Shown here: positions 35,431-46,810 of the stretch, in pieces
How the letters are laid out: each line of letters begins with the position of its first letter
Position numbering within the stretch: position 1 is the stretch's first letter
Source: Parasponia andersonii
Lineage: Eukaryota > Streptophyta > Magnoliopsida > Rosales > Cannabaceae
DNA length: 64,000 bases
Assembly: GCA_002914805.1 (NCBI GenBank)
Contig: JXTB01000161.1
Span: 192,191-256,190, forward strand
Direction: 5' to 3'
The notes under the pieces: generated by a model
What the model was told of the DNA's origin: nothing
Seen by the model: only the letters and a program-made list of their open reading frames with translations
Database searches by the model: none
Made by a program: the position numbers and the translations under genes

Positions 35431-37201
35431 ATTTTCTTGGAAAGAGTGTCCTTTATGAACTTGACATATTTTAGCAGTTGTTCTGAAGCTTTTACAAGTA
35501 ATATGTTGATACGTAGCTACTTCAAAACCTGTAAAAATATCTTGAATTGCTTGTCTTGCTGATGCGTCCAATCATTGAGGAAAAGGTGGCGATGATCTAT
35601 CATTTTGTTTTTCTCGGCAGTTTTGCTATAATGATGCTATAGGAGATTTTTCATTTTCAATAGTCTGCTTTGTTATATTTTCTACTCTGTCTTTTTCTCC
35701 TTTTCTCCTTGGATCGAAAAGGATTCTCTTTGTTATTTATGCTTTATTTCATACCTTTCTATCTCTTTTCCACTCTTTAATATGATCGCTTTGCAATGTT
35801 CTTTACCATCACACCTCGGATTTTTTGTATCACTTAGCAAAGAACCTTCGAGCCTACTATTCAAGGCATCAGCCATCTGTCCCATTTGATTTTCTAAGTT
35901 TCTGAGTGAAGCTACTTGTCTTTGGATCATTACTGACTGGTTCTGAATTATAGTACCTTTTTTTTCCATATACTTCTTTAATAGATCTGGATTGCTTTGG
36001 AGGTTGTTGTTTTTTGAAATTGTTGTTGCTGAGATTGATGCTATTGAAAGCCAAGTTATTGGGCTAGTTTATTTGGAGTTGTATCTCCTTGATTGCTCCA
36101 TGAGAAATTAGGGTGCTACCTCTATCCCTAGTTGTAAGTTTTAAAAACTAAATTGTTTTTCTTGTTGTAGTTCCCTACATAACACTCCGAAGTATAGTTA
36201 GATGGACAACTGTCAAATGAACGTACCTTAATACAATAAACATAAGAAACTCCAATAGATTTCCCTTCATTTAACTCCAATAAATTTCCCTTCATTTACT
36301 TCAACAACGATATTCATAGATTTTAGAATGTTAGACAGTTATAAAACTATAGTTGTCAAGGTCGTGATTGCATCTAAATCATGGATTCCAGCCAAACACC
36401 TTCCTATAGCAATTCTTTTAGTTGACCATTGATATTCTTGTTGATCATCCACTCCAAAATCTCATATGCATCATTGTAGGATTTTCTAAGACGAGCACCA
36501 TTAGCTAAAGCATCCAACATTGTTCGAGTATATGTGTTGAGGCCATTATAACATGTTTCTATTTGGATCGAGAGAGGGATTCTATGGTGTGAGCAACTCC
36601 TTAAAGTGCTCCCATGTTTCATATAATGATTCCTTATCCAATTGTTGAAAAGAAGTAATATCATTTCAGAGTTTAAAATTTTTTATTTGTGGGAAATACT
36701 TCATTAAAAATTTCTCTGCAAAGTTATTCTATGTGGCCACCAAATTTAGGGGTATTGAGTTTAACTACGCTACAACTCTATCACTCAAAGAGTATGGAAA
36801 CAATTTCAGCCTTAGAGCTTCATCCCTGACTCCTTGCAACTTGAACAAATCACACACTTCTATGAATAATCGAAGTTGGAGATAGGGATCTTCCATTAGT
36901 AGCCCACTAAATTACCCCACAGTTTGGAGCATTTGAAATATAATTTGCTTCAATTCAAACTGAGGTGCTTGAATTTCAGACTTAACAATGCCATGATTCA
37001 GCATATTGAGTAGAGGGACAGGATACTCTTTGATTGCTCTATCTTGATCATTTGCCATTGCTACAGCATGATTGGCACCAGCTTTTTCAGCCATTCCTTC
37101 TAACTAGCCAATTCTCGTTGCTGCTCCCTTTTCCTTACTTGGAATGTTCTTTAAATCTCGGAATCTAAGAGCACCTACTCTTGGCCTCGTTGATTATTCA
37201 T
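35431..37201 (-). pseudogene. Athila-B gag
   Basis: Start MNNQRGQE at 37201 (only 15 bases from insert X). VPLLNMLNHGIVKSEIQAP follows at about 37030. The capsid centre is damaged; 36664-36404 keeps NTYTRTMLDALANGA and SYNDAYEILEWM. The C-terminal part at 36054-35733 has KQSRSIKEVY and SLRNLENQMGQMADALNSR, which are standard near the end of Athila gag. Many stops. Confidence 0.75.
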
Positions 37202-37215
37202 ATGTAGAGTGTAAG

Positions 37216-40058
37216 TGTCTGCAAGCACAATGACTGATTCAAATTAATAAAGTCTTTTCCCAAGTGTAGGAGCGTTAAAATAATAAATTACTCGGTAAGA
37301 TTGAGGTCAATCCATAGGAAAATTAGTGAATAATACACGACCATAACACATATATTACAAGAATAAAAAAGATTGGAAAAAAGTATGTTATAGGATGATA
37401 ATAACAATATGAAACGAAGAGATAAAAATATAATGATATGAAGTTACAAAATTAAACAATTGCTAAGACTAGGGAATCTACTCTTGGGTACATCAAATAA
37501 GTATAACCTAAGCTCTTTTGTCACTCAATTGGAATCCATACACATTGGAGGTTCCAATTGGAAGATTAATCATTAACGGTATATTATTAGTTATTTATGT
37601 GATTAGATTAGTTTTCTTAGTTACCTTCCTTGATAACACCAACACTTGCAAATGTGGTCAAGCATTCATAGTTCCACCTTATGACCACAATAAATCAAAA
37701 TCCCTTTCTAGCACAACTGGTACAAAAGAAATTAAGAATTTGTTTTGCCAAAGGTTGACTACAATGAATCAAGACCCACCACTTCACAGGAGGGTATTAA
37801 GAATGATTAAGAAAATTAAGTAGCACATGTATAATAGTGATTAAAGGATATAACAAATGAAGTCCATTTAGAGTTTAGATTATACCTATCATTACTTCAA
37901 GAGATTTATCCTTTTACCTTAGCAACATGTGAGATTAGGTAAATACGATGAAGAAGAACAATAAGTATGAACACAATATGAACATATCTTTTAACACAAA
38001 ACCCTTACTATTTTGAAGGCAAAGCAAGATTAAAATAACATGAATAACAAGATGAGAATAAAATAGAGTGATCTTGATCTTAAACCTGATGTCTCCTAAA
38101 CCTAGCTTAAGCATCTATTTAGAGGAAAACTTGGAGATACAAAGTGATAAGTACAAGTTGGCAACTTGTTGTGACAAATTCAGTCCCTCCCAAAGATTTA
38201 TCTGAAACGCCATGAATTTGGACAAAAAATGTGTTGATCAAAGATGAGACCTGAGGCCTTATCTCTTGGAGTTGTATGCCACAAAAATTACATCCATTGG
38301 AGTTGTATTTCTTAATTTATAGCAAAAATAATGAAGATAGGTTCTGCTGAGTCAAAATTAGTTGCTGCACTTATCATCTGAAAATTTCTGATATTTTCAC
38401 CTAGATGTTGGCTTTGTTTAAATATTTTGAAAGAATAAATTTTCTAGATATTTTTGTGCATGTGTCCATAGCATTAAGAATCACTACATTTGAAATCGTA
38501 ATGAGGTTAGAATGGGCCAAATATTGAAGGGTATTGGGCTAAACATTAATGCAGTTCAATTTGAAATTTTGTCCATTTGAGACCCATTTTGAAATAATCT
38601 AGGCAGATCTTGTAAATTGGGTTTAGTGAATAATTGAGTTCAGAATCCACGAGTTCAAGAATTAGATCAAGATTCCATATAGTCTAGAATCTATGCCTAT
38701 TTTACAAAACCTATGCAAAAATGAACATTTAGCACGAATTAGGAGTAATTTTTGCTTTTATGCCTATGTCTACAAAAGTACTTTAAATTAGAGAATTTAA
38801 TGAAACTATAAGTGTATAATGATGACATAATCTCATAATAAATGTACACAATTAGACGTTCATCATACCCCTCAACTAGCTTATTACTGGTCCCTAGTAA
38901 TTAAAGCATTATCACTTAGAAATGATTAACAAAATTTCTATCCAAAGTAATCACCACTTTTTCTCTCTTTGATTAATCTAAATAAACAAACTCTCAATTT
39001 TTATTGAATCATATATTCTGAAGTCAAAATATTAATCAACCTTCTTTTTTTGTGCTCATGTAACAACATATAATCATGGGTTTTATTGAAAAAAGTAATA
39101 TAAGTTCTAATATTTCACCGAGAGAAGCTTCTTTCAGTATGGGGTAGTTTTTTTTTTTTTTTTTAACTTTAGACATAATACTATGAACAATACATCCTTA
39201 ACCCATGTAGTGAGCTTTAGGCTAATGACTCCTAGACCAGTTGGCCTCAAAGCATTATGTGTTAAGACACCCCTATGAGCTTAATAACTCAAGTTACATA
39301 TACATTTATTAAATAAGACAATCACAGATAATGTAATGTCTAGTTTCCTTAAGCTTTCTCCTTAACCCTTGTAACGAGGTTTGGACCAATAACTCCCAAG
39401 CCAGTTGGCCTTAGGGTACTAGGTGTTAAGACACCCCTTCAGGCTTAGTTGCTCGAGTTAAGGAGGCTACAAATGTGCCTTTTTTTAATAATATGTGCCT
39501 TTTATTTTTATTTTTATTTTTATTTTACCCCTTCCTTTAGTCTCTACCTTTGATGAAATAGAAGAACTTGAGTATCATGGCAGCTCAATTTGCAACCTAC
39601 AATCATATGTCAAAGTGTGTGTGTGCACGCTAAGGATAGTTTATGAATATTTGCTAAATAAGTATATGAACATAATCTAATAGTTTGTAAATTTAAATAA
39701 TTTAAAAATAAATGCATGATAAAATAATATTAGGAAATTTAAAAATCAAGACTAAATGTTACATATCCACTATGATGTGTCTCAAGAGTAAACTTACTCT
39801 TTACTCTGCTATCAATGACATAGTTGCTATGTCTAACGGTTTTGATAATAGCAAAAGGATTTTTTTTCCTTTATTTTTTCTTTTTTTTTTTGTTTTTTCA
39901 TTTTTTTTTTGTGTCAACTATCCTCTCCCTCAACTAGAATTAAACATTGTTCCCAATGTCTTGAGTTAAATAAGAAAAGTATTAAAAAAATTTACTTGAA
40001 ATGGGAACTACTGAAAAGAAAAACTTGAAGAATACATAAATAAAGAAAGTAAAATGCT
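37216..40058 (-). mobile_element. Remnant X: LTR plus 3' internal piece of another Athila/Tat-like element
   Basis: Probable LTR 37216-38868 (TGTCTGCAAGCAC to GTTCATCA), followed on the right by a CCCCTCAACTAGC polypurine-type motif and about 1.2 kb of non-coding internal DNA. GTAAG stands at 37211-37215 and again at 40059-40063; removing X between them restores a plausible Athila-B leader, CTTACACTCTACAT then ATG. The right end lacks LTR sequence, so X is incomplete or its limits are misjudged. Inside, 39198-39310 and 39362-39470 are an imperfect repeat with a 164-base offset (CCAGTTGGCCT, GTGTTAAGACACCCCT). Confidence 0.45.
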
Positions 40059-40098
40059 GTAAGAAAAACTATGAGACTAGAAAGTTTTACAAACTTCA

Positions 40099-40117
40099 AT
40101 ACCCGACAACGATCCTA
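40099..40117 (-). other. Athila-B primer-binding site, decayed
   Basis: Minus strand GGATCGTTGTCGGGTATTG against the Athila-type GGCGCCGTTGCCGGGGATTG. It lies just inside the LTR end TGTTGCGG at 40124. Confidence 0.5.
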
Positions 40118-40123
40118 AAAACT

Positions 40124-40667
40124 TGTTGCGGATTATATACGTGCTGAACAAGTAATATAATAGTGAATAGAGTACTGTCTCCACAGGGATTGATTATCAA
40201 GTTGATTGTAAAAGCTAAATGTCAAGAAAAATAGTTTAAGAAATGAGTAATAAAAATTTGCAACAAATAATAAAAACTAACTGATGCAGACAAAAATGCA
40301 AATACTAAGTCAAAAATAACATGATCTAATCAATTGATTGTAAATCAGTGGTGAGATTATTTTATATATTCCTATGTTGAACCAACTTTTAAAACACCAT
40401 TTATAGCATTAATTTTATGGCTTATATATGGTAACAATATATTCCTATACTGTTATATGATTTCAAAGATCTACTGAAGAGATACTTGAAACATGCATCA
40501 TTCAAGTTAGATCTAACTAAAATTAACTTTTCTAGAATTAATTCTAATTTATTTTTCCTAGATATTTGTGGCCAAACAATTGTAGGAATTAATAATTAAG
40601 CTCAATTGAACGAATAAAAGAAAATTTCTTTAAATATCAAACAACATTCAAGCAGTCATTATAACCT
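40124..40667 (-). repeat. Athila-B 5' LTR, inner half
   Basis: Matches 3263-3891 from TGTTGCGG through GAACAAGTAATATAATAGTG and CAAACAATTGTAGG to AATAATTAAGC, and then about 40 further bases match the left LTR beyond its LTR-E insert (CAAACAACATTCAAGCAGTC versus CAAACAGTATTCAACAGTC at 16632). Ends where Helitron sequence starts. Confidence 0.65.
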
Positions 40668-41935
40668 TGATTTTTTACTAATATTGCAAGATATGTTGTT
40701 TTCTATTTGAAACGGAAATTTAAATATTGAATGGGTTATTCTACTACCAGGTAATATAGCTGTAATAACTTCAGAAGAAGCTATAACTAAAGCTATAAAA
40801 CTTTTAGATCTAACAGTAGCAAGTAAAGCACAATATAGGTATCCTTTCCTGTACCTCTTGGTCCATCAATGAAGAAAGCAGCTGCTTCACCTGCGAAAAC
40901 ATTTGTTAAAATTGAATCATAAGCATATTTTTGTTCTTCATTTAATTTCTCAGCAGCTAGAATATCCTCTTCAGCTAGAATATCCTCTTCAGATACTACA
41001 ATTATTAATTCTTCATTTATTTCTTTCATAAGTCTTTCTTCTTTAGTCAAATTAATAAAATAGTATACTAAATGATAATCATTTATATCTTTTCCCATTG
41101 ATTCAAACATATAGTTTAATTGTTGCAGAAATTTAGTTTTCACGTCAAATGAATTCAAGTTTAATTGAAAATAATCTTCAGATATTACATTTTGAAATCG
41201 TTTCCATAATGCTCTTGGATTATCTAGTTAACAATGTATTAATAATATCATAAATAAATGACAAAAAGTATATGGTAATTGATACACAGAAGGTTCTTCT
41301 AAGCATAAAGTTAAGTAATTATCTCCTTTTAATAAGCCATGTAAAAGAGCAGATTCTTGAAAAGATAAAGTTAAAATATTGTTCAAGCTTTTTAAGTCTT
41401 CAAAAGATGTTGCACCTTTAATATGATTTAATAATAAATGTAAATTATATCTTTCTCCTTCCATTGGATTTGCTCTAATAATTCTTCTCATAACATTACC
41501 TTTTTTTCTTTTAGACCAATATTTATCTCTATTATTCCATACATAATATTCAGGAAATTATCTGTATAATAAAGTTCTTGCTTTTTCGTTAATTTTAAAT
41601 ATGAAAATATACAGTTAACATAGATCTCAGAGCAAAGTCATTGGTTACAGCTCTTGTAAGATCATCAGATTTTTTGACTGTAATGAGAGACTTATGTTCA
41701 AGATGTAACTGTAATGTAATAACATAAGGATATATATCAGTTAGAAGAAAACTCTAAATTCTCCATGTTGCTTCTGGTGGAGACACCCAACGTACTAATT
41801 GGAAGTTTTTAATTTCATCTATATTATTATTGATTCTGTGCTTTTACATCAGAATGTGGGCTGGCCTACAAGGTCCAACCCATATTAACATCTCTAATTT
41901 TATGTTGAAATCTTGATAAATAACCATATTAGCCT
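40668..41935 (-). pseudogene. Helitron helicase (Pif1-like) fragment
   Basis: Rolling-circle transposon helicase read right to left. Near 41810 KNFQLVRWVSPPEATWRI; at 41570-41510 the pattern EYYVWNNRDKYWSKRKKGN; 41491-41228 GERYNLHLLLNHIKGATSF and LLHGLLKGDN; 41158-40793 LNEEQKYAYDSIL and the Walker A loop FIDGPRGTGKD, where GPGGTGKT is expected, so ATP binding is probably damaged; then SSEVITAILPGSRITHSIFK near 40760-40690. No Rep domain and no recognisable Helitron ends. Confidence 0.82.
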
Positions 41936-42540
41936 TGATGTATATAAATCACATTGGCACAGATGAACGAGGAGTTGGAATGAGAGGTAAACCTCTCATC
42001 TCGAGCCCGCGATTCTAAATTTTATTAGGAAGGAAATATTGGAGATTTCAAATGTATTTGGTTGCCTTAGTTTTCCTAATATATATGATGTATATGATAT
42101 TAGGGTTCTGATTTAGGGTAAGTGTAATTACGTAAAAAAATCGACACTTTGAAAGGTGGAGGTGTGAGATTTTTTATTCATCATAGTAAAAGTCTATTGC
42201 GACTAAGAGTAGAAACATAACTCACAACAAAGATGAACTGCAATAAATCTCATATGTATACTTGTATTTTGTATTTGTTTTTCTGCTTCTGTTAAGTCAA
42301 AGAGTATTTAATCCATAACAAAATAATTAATCATTATTACCACTTATAATTTTGAGATTTTGAGGTCTGCTTCAAAATTAATAATTGAGATATTTCTTAT
42401 ACTTATTTCTATTTTTTCTTGTTATCAATATAGTGAAAAAAAGAAGCTCCATATCACTACATCAAAAAAACAAAAACAATTCGATATAAATTATGCTTTC
42501 CCTCATTGCATACATGCGTCTCCAACACGTTGAGCCTTTA
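41936..42540. other. Unassigned AT-rich DNA
   Basis: I see no coding sequence or repeat. It lies between the Helitron fragment and the CACTA-like end and could be non-coding Helitron sequence. Confidence 0.35.
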
Positions 42541-42785
42541 TTCACAACTACAGAAATTGGAATTTACGACAGTTAAAAACTACTGTAATTAAGTGTTTAA
42601 ACGGTGGTTAAAAACCCTTGTGAATGTGGACGTCGTTAAAAAATGGCATCTTTATGCCATTAAAGGACTACCAATTACGGCAATTCCTAGTAACCACTCT
42701 AATCTATCGCCCACTGAGGACTTTTTAAAGCAGTTACAACTACTGTTATTGTATTTTTTTAACCCTAGTTCCAATGGAATCACCA
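42541..42785. mobile_element. CACTA-like terminal fragment
   Basis: Begins TTCACAACTACAGAAATTGG, close to the CACTACA-plus-A-rich ends of CACTA (EnSpm) elements, then several GACAGTTAAAAACTACTGTAA-like inverted units, here with variants at 42566-42590 and 42600-42645. Such short inverted subterminal repeats mark this superfamily. No transposase and no second end found. It sits in the Athila-B 5' LTR. Confidence 0.4.
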
Positions 42786-43502
42786 TTTCAATCAGCTAAT
42801 CACATTAACCCATTGATTACAGAAAAATACAAGAAAACGAAGAAGAAATTAACGCAAAGAAGAATAAAAGAAAAAGTAGGAAAAATTCTAGTTGGATGAT
42901 GAATATGTGAGCTCTTCTTTACTTGTACTTTTTCCTCCTTCGTCCTTTCCTTCTTTGTACTAGTCTCTCTCTTCTTTTCTCTTGCTTTTTTTGTTTTTCT
43001 CTTAACTCTGCCCGCCAATCCCCTTTCTTATAGTACATCTTTTTTCCTTTTATATTAGAGTAGATGAGGTACTCTAGTACATGTGTCAACCAAATAAGAG
43101 AATAAGAACCACTTTAGTATCATCTCCCATTAGCTAGAAGTTAATATCACTTGTCAACACCAATTGTGCACGAAAGATGCTAGGTAGAGAAAGAATATGC
43201 TAATTCAGTTATGCTCTGGCACTGCTATAGCAAAATTGATTCCAGCTTTTGGCTCAAATTCAGCTTTTCTCCTAAAGGACTACCACTAAAAATTCTGCAG
43301 AGTCCACACCCAGAATTCAACAATTTTACTAAAAAATTAGAAAAATAAAATAGATATCAACTAAGATAGACCTTAAACACCAAAAATAAAAAAGGCTAAA
43401 ATAAAGCAAGCAAAGACATGTAGACTAGACAATTTATTTATTTAAAACAACCATTCTAAGACTAAAGACACACTAGATATATCTAGTTTCATAGAGTTAT
43501 CA
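42786..43502 (-). repeat. Athila-B 5' LTR, outer half
   Basis: Matches about 16720-17409, from CAGCTAATCACATTAACCCATTG to the end GTTATCA. It includes the same A/G-rich stretch and GATGAATATGTGAGCTCTTCT. The base beyond it starts ACTAT, the candidate imperfect target duplication. Confidence 0.65.
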
Positions 43503-43622
43503 ACTATTAGAGAATTTTTGACAAAACCATAACCCAAAACCATAGTTCAGCCAAGGGAGCATTAGAGTTTAGAATATGTGAGAATTTATTCGAGCCTTTT
43601 AATGAAAGTTTAATATACTAAT
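43503..43622. other. Spacer between Athila-B and Tat-T
   Basis: 120 bases without recognisable content. Its last five bases, CTAAT, are the left target duplication of Tat-T. Confidence 0.5.
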
Positions 43623-44509
43623 TATGGGACCCGTTCCCAAGTCATACGCCAGTGGACGGTCGAGCGGGTGAACAGGTCACAAAAGGGGTCTACCGTCTGA
43701 CAGGTGTCGAGAGTGATTAGTTAAAGGCCACGCGGATCGCACGTGATTTCACAATCGGCATAGGGCCGTCCGAAGTTAAGGCCAAGCCCATCACAGACCT
43801 TGAACAGTCTCGGCCCAGTCTGACCCTTACCTCGATAGCTTGGGGGTCGGAAGCTCCAAGGGTCTTCCACCTGAATACAATGGCCCTTACCTCGATAGCT
43901 GGGGGGTCGGAAGCCCCAAGGTTCTTCCACCTAAATACAATGGAAAGCAATTCACGACTCTAGACCCAGACAGAGCATTTAATGCGATCCTGGGTAGGCG
44001 CATGCAAGGGGCAAGCCGTCCTGACAGAACGGCGATTTACCCAAATCTCACCCCTGACAGATTCAAGCCGTAGGAGGCAGCGGAAATCAGGCTACGGCGA
44101 TTCAGAGGAGATCACGGAAATCTCGGCTCGTGACCTCTGAAAAAGACTTTGAGGAGAAAGGTACTCAATCCGGAGATTGAGACCCGCATGGTTCGCAATC
44201 TCAGGACTATACATATATGAGTCATGCGTTCCCGAGAGAGGCATGTATGCTTATAGAAAGAAGTATATAAAAAGGCTTATGAGCAAGAAACAAACATATA
44301 CTCATACTGAACTAATTCCTTTCTACCCTGTATCAAAGATAAACCACTGACTTAAGCATCGGAGAGTCTTTGCAGGTAGCTAATCCTGCCTCTCCGACCC
44401 TACTTGGGGTTCAGAGTACTTTGGGATAGCGAGGACACGTGGATAGTTAGAGAATACAAAATTAGCGGTTTAGAGACACGTGGATGGCTGGTGAGAAACC
44501 GCTCCGACA
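43623..44509 (+). repeat. Tat-T 5' LTR (887 bp)
   Basis: Starts TATGGGACCCG where the other LTR has TGTGGGATCCG, ends CCGCTCCGACA. Contains two copies of a 60-bp tandem unit at 43824-43943 (CCTTACCTCGATAGCT through CCACCTGAATACAATGG). The 3' LTR has three copies. Confidence 0.9.
44264..44273 (+). promoter_or_regulatory. TATA box of the Tat-T LTR
   Basis: TATATAAAAAGG, conserved in the other LTR at about 55957. It lies about 245 bases before the LTR end, so R and U5 would follow. Likely start of the genomic RNA near 44295. Confidence 0.65.
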
Positions 44510-44512
44510 GTT

Positions 44513-44530
44513 TGGCGCTGTCTGTGGAAA
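44513..44530 (+). other. Tat-T primer-binding site
   Basis: TGGCGCTGTCTGTGGAAA, the TGGCGC(C/T)GTCTGTGG type common to Tat elements, three bases after the LTR end. The matching tRNA is likely Arg- or Asp-type, but I have not verified it. Confidence 0.7.
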
Positions 44531-44604
44531 AAGGTTGAGCATGAGAAAAAGAGTAGGAGACTCACGACCGCGCTCTCCCTGAACGAAAAGCCATACAACG
44601 TCTG

Positions 44605-46372
44605 ATGGCACCCTCAAGAATGGCAACAAAGAGCACACGTCCCAAGCCGAAGGGAGCTCCCGAGAAGCACGACCAGATCTGGAGCAGAAGCTGGATCAGA
44701 TGCTTGCCGCCCTAGTGGAAGCAAACTAGAAGGCAGAGATAGCCCACGAGGCCTTCCTAGGTTTAAGGGATGAGGTCGCAGAGGTATAAAGAGATAACGC
44801 CCACCTCAAAGGGTTGCTGGCGAGTGAAGACAGGATCCAGTGGAGGGAAGATTTCGACGAAGAAGTCCAACAGGAATTCGGAAGTCAACCGCGAGGAGAA
44901 GCTCCCGCCCCATCTGAGTCGCGGATCCAGGGGGCACGGCAAAGCCAGTCGAGACCCTTCCAAACCAGGGGAGCAACGGGCGGAAGATGCCATGGAAGCC
45001 CAGAAGTTACACCCCCCAATTAGAAGCAAGAGATGATGGCAGAGTTGTGTAAGAGACTCGGGGCCCATCATAGCCAAACCCTCGACGATCTGGCAGAACA
45101 AATTGTGTGAGGGATCAACTGGACGGCCTTCGCCGACTGGATCCAGATGGAACCCAGACCGAGGGACTTCACGACCCCGACCTTCAGGCCGTTCGAGGGG
45201 AAATCCGACCCCCTCGACCACATATACCACTTTCAGCAGAAGAAGGCCTTGGAAACTAGGGAAGAGGCCGTGACCTGTAAAGTCTTCTCTACGACCCTTG
45301 CAGGACTAGCCCTGCTATGGTTCAGACAGCTCCCAAAAAAGTCCATAAACGGGTTTGAAGACTTCTGCAAACTTTTCCTAAAGCAGTACGCAGGTGTCCA
45401 GAGATAATAAAAAACCATGCGAGACCTAGACCGTTTAGAGCGGGCCATAGATGAGTCCCCGTGAGAGTACCTCTCGCGTTTCCTCGAGGTAATGTCACTG
45501 GTTCATATCGCCGACTCGGTCCAAGCCGCAGGCTCATTCGTTCGGAGCCTGCAGGCAGGATCAATGCTATCGGACCACCTATTTCTGAATCTTCCGTACG
45601 ATATGGCGGACGTCCAGGCGAAGTCGGAAGGGGTATTCAGGGTGCTGGAAAGCCACCAGAAGGCACACAAGACCTCTGCCGCGATAACAACGATGCCAGT
45701 ACAAACCCCGGCCCCGCAAGGTGTAAAGAGGCCCTCACCGGGCCAAGGGCCGGCTCCGAAGCAGGAAGCCCCCGTCCGGGACAGTCAGGAGGGTGGCAAG
45801 AGGAGGAAGACATCCCGTGACCCTCAACTGAAGTATGAGCTCAACACGCCGATCGACGTGATCTACCTCCAAAACAAAGACAAGGGCATTTTCAAAGACC
45901 CACCCAAATCTGGCGTCCCTGAGCATATGAAGAATAGGAACAGGTATTGCCAGTTCCACAAAGACTTGGGCACGAAACCGTCCACTGTTGCAACCTTTAC
46001 GCTCAGGTCATGATGGCGATCCACGCCGGCAGCTTGAAACAGTACGTGAAAACCGGCGAAACCCAGACGCTAGAAGACATCACCAGGCCTGAGAAAGGGA
46101 AGCAGATCCAAGCCTCTGGGTCAGGAGAGCAGACCCTGAGGATAGTGCCGACCATCGTGGGCAGGCCAGAGCCGACTCAGGATCAAGAGGAAAAAGAAAG
46201 ATGCCTCAAAAGAGCTGAGGGCACGGTGAAGCGCTTGAGGGGGATGGGCCATTCCGTCAACCATTTGATGTCGAGAGAAAGCCGCACCTCTGCCACCCCC
46301 ATCATTTTCACCCAGCAAGATTTAACTATGGTGCGCCAGCCTCACGATGACCCCTTGGTGATTAAACTGTAG
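44605..46372 (+). pseudogene. Tat-T gag
   Basis: First ATG at 44605 (MAPSRMATKSTRPKP). Frame changes, then a coiled-coil-like stretch (KLDQMLAALVEAN, AHEAFLGLRDEVAEV). The capsid core at 45147-45407 is intact: FRPFEGKSDPLDHIYHFQ, EAVTCKVFSTTLAG, LLWFRQLPKKSINGFEDF. It continues after a stop (DLDRLERAIDESP, YLSRFLEVMS) to a zinc-finger-like YCQFHKDLGHETVHC that is split by a frameshift at about 45968. The end is LKQYVKTG with a basic tail. Confidence 0.85.
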
Positions 46373-46810
46373 ATCGGCTCCGCATTGGTCAGAAGGGTCC
46401 TGGTCGATGGTGGAAGCAGCGTCGATATCCTATTCCTCAGCACATTCGAGAATATGGGTCTGGATCGAAGCGCACTCAGGTCGACCTATCAGCCGCTGTT
46501 CACTTTCCACAGCACGAAGGTCTAGCCTTTGGGCATTGTAACCCTGAATGTCTGCACTACTGAGAGATGCTTGGACGTGGATTTCGTCGTCATTGACTGC
46601 CATTCCTCCTTCAACGTCATCATGGGAAGGAGATGGATCCACACCATGCATGGGGTCACTTCCACCGTCCACCAGGTCTTAAGATGTCAATCAAAGGACA
46701 GTATCTACACGATTGACATCAAGGAAGACCAGGCCTTCGCAAAGAAATGCTTTTCAGCCACCCTGACGGGAGCCGACGCGAGTGCAAGCGCCGCAACCGG
46801 GGACGGATAG
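46373..46810 (+). pseudogene. Tat-T aspartic protease
   Basis: Active site VLVDGGSSVDILFLSTFENM. The DGGSS form instead of DTGA is normal for Tat. The flap region is LGIVTLNVCTTERCLDVDF and the second motif is FNVIMGRRWIH. Two stops (before IGSALV and in the flap). It would process the polyprotein. Confidence 0.82.

Larger units (their letters stand above)
3263..43502 (-). mobile_element. Athila-B: old Athila-type retrotransposon split by at least six insertions
   Basis: Inferred whole element. Ordered from its 5' end (right) to its 3' end (left), the minus strand carries LTR (42786-43502 and 40124-40667), primer-binding site, leader, gag, protease, RT, RNase H, integrase, env-like ORF, 3' untranslated region with polypurine tract, and LTR (16627-17409 and 3263-3891). 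Removing the inserts leaves about 10.8 kb, with LTRs of about 1.3-1.4 kb, which suits the Athila group. The two LTRs match each other in both halves: 3263-3891 with 40124-40610, and 16627-17409 with 42786-43502. Flanks ATTAT and ACTAT differ by one base. The pieces are seen; joining them into one element is inference. Confidence 0.6.
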
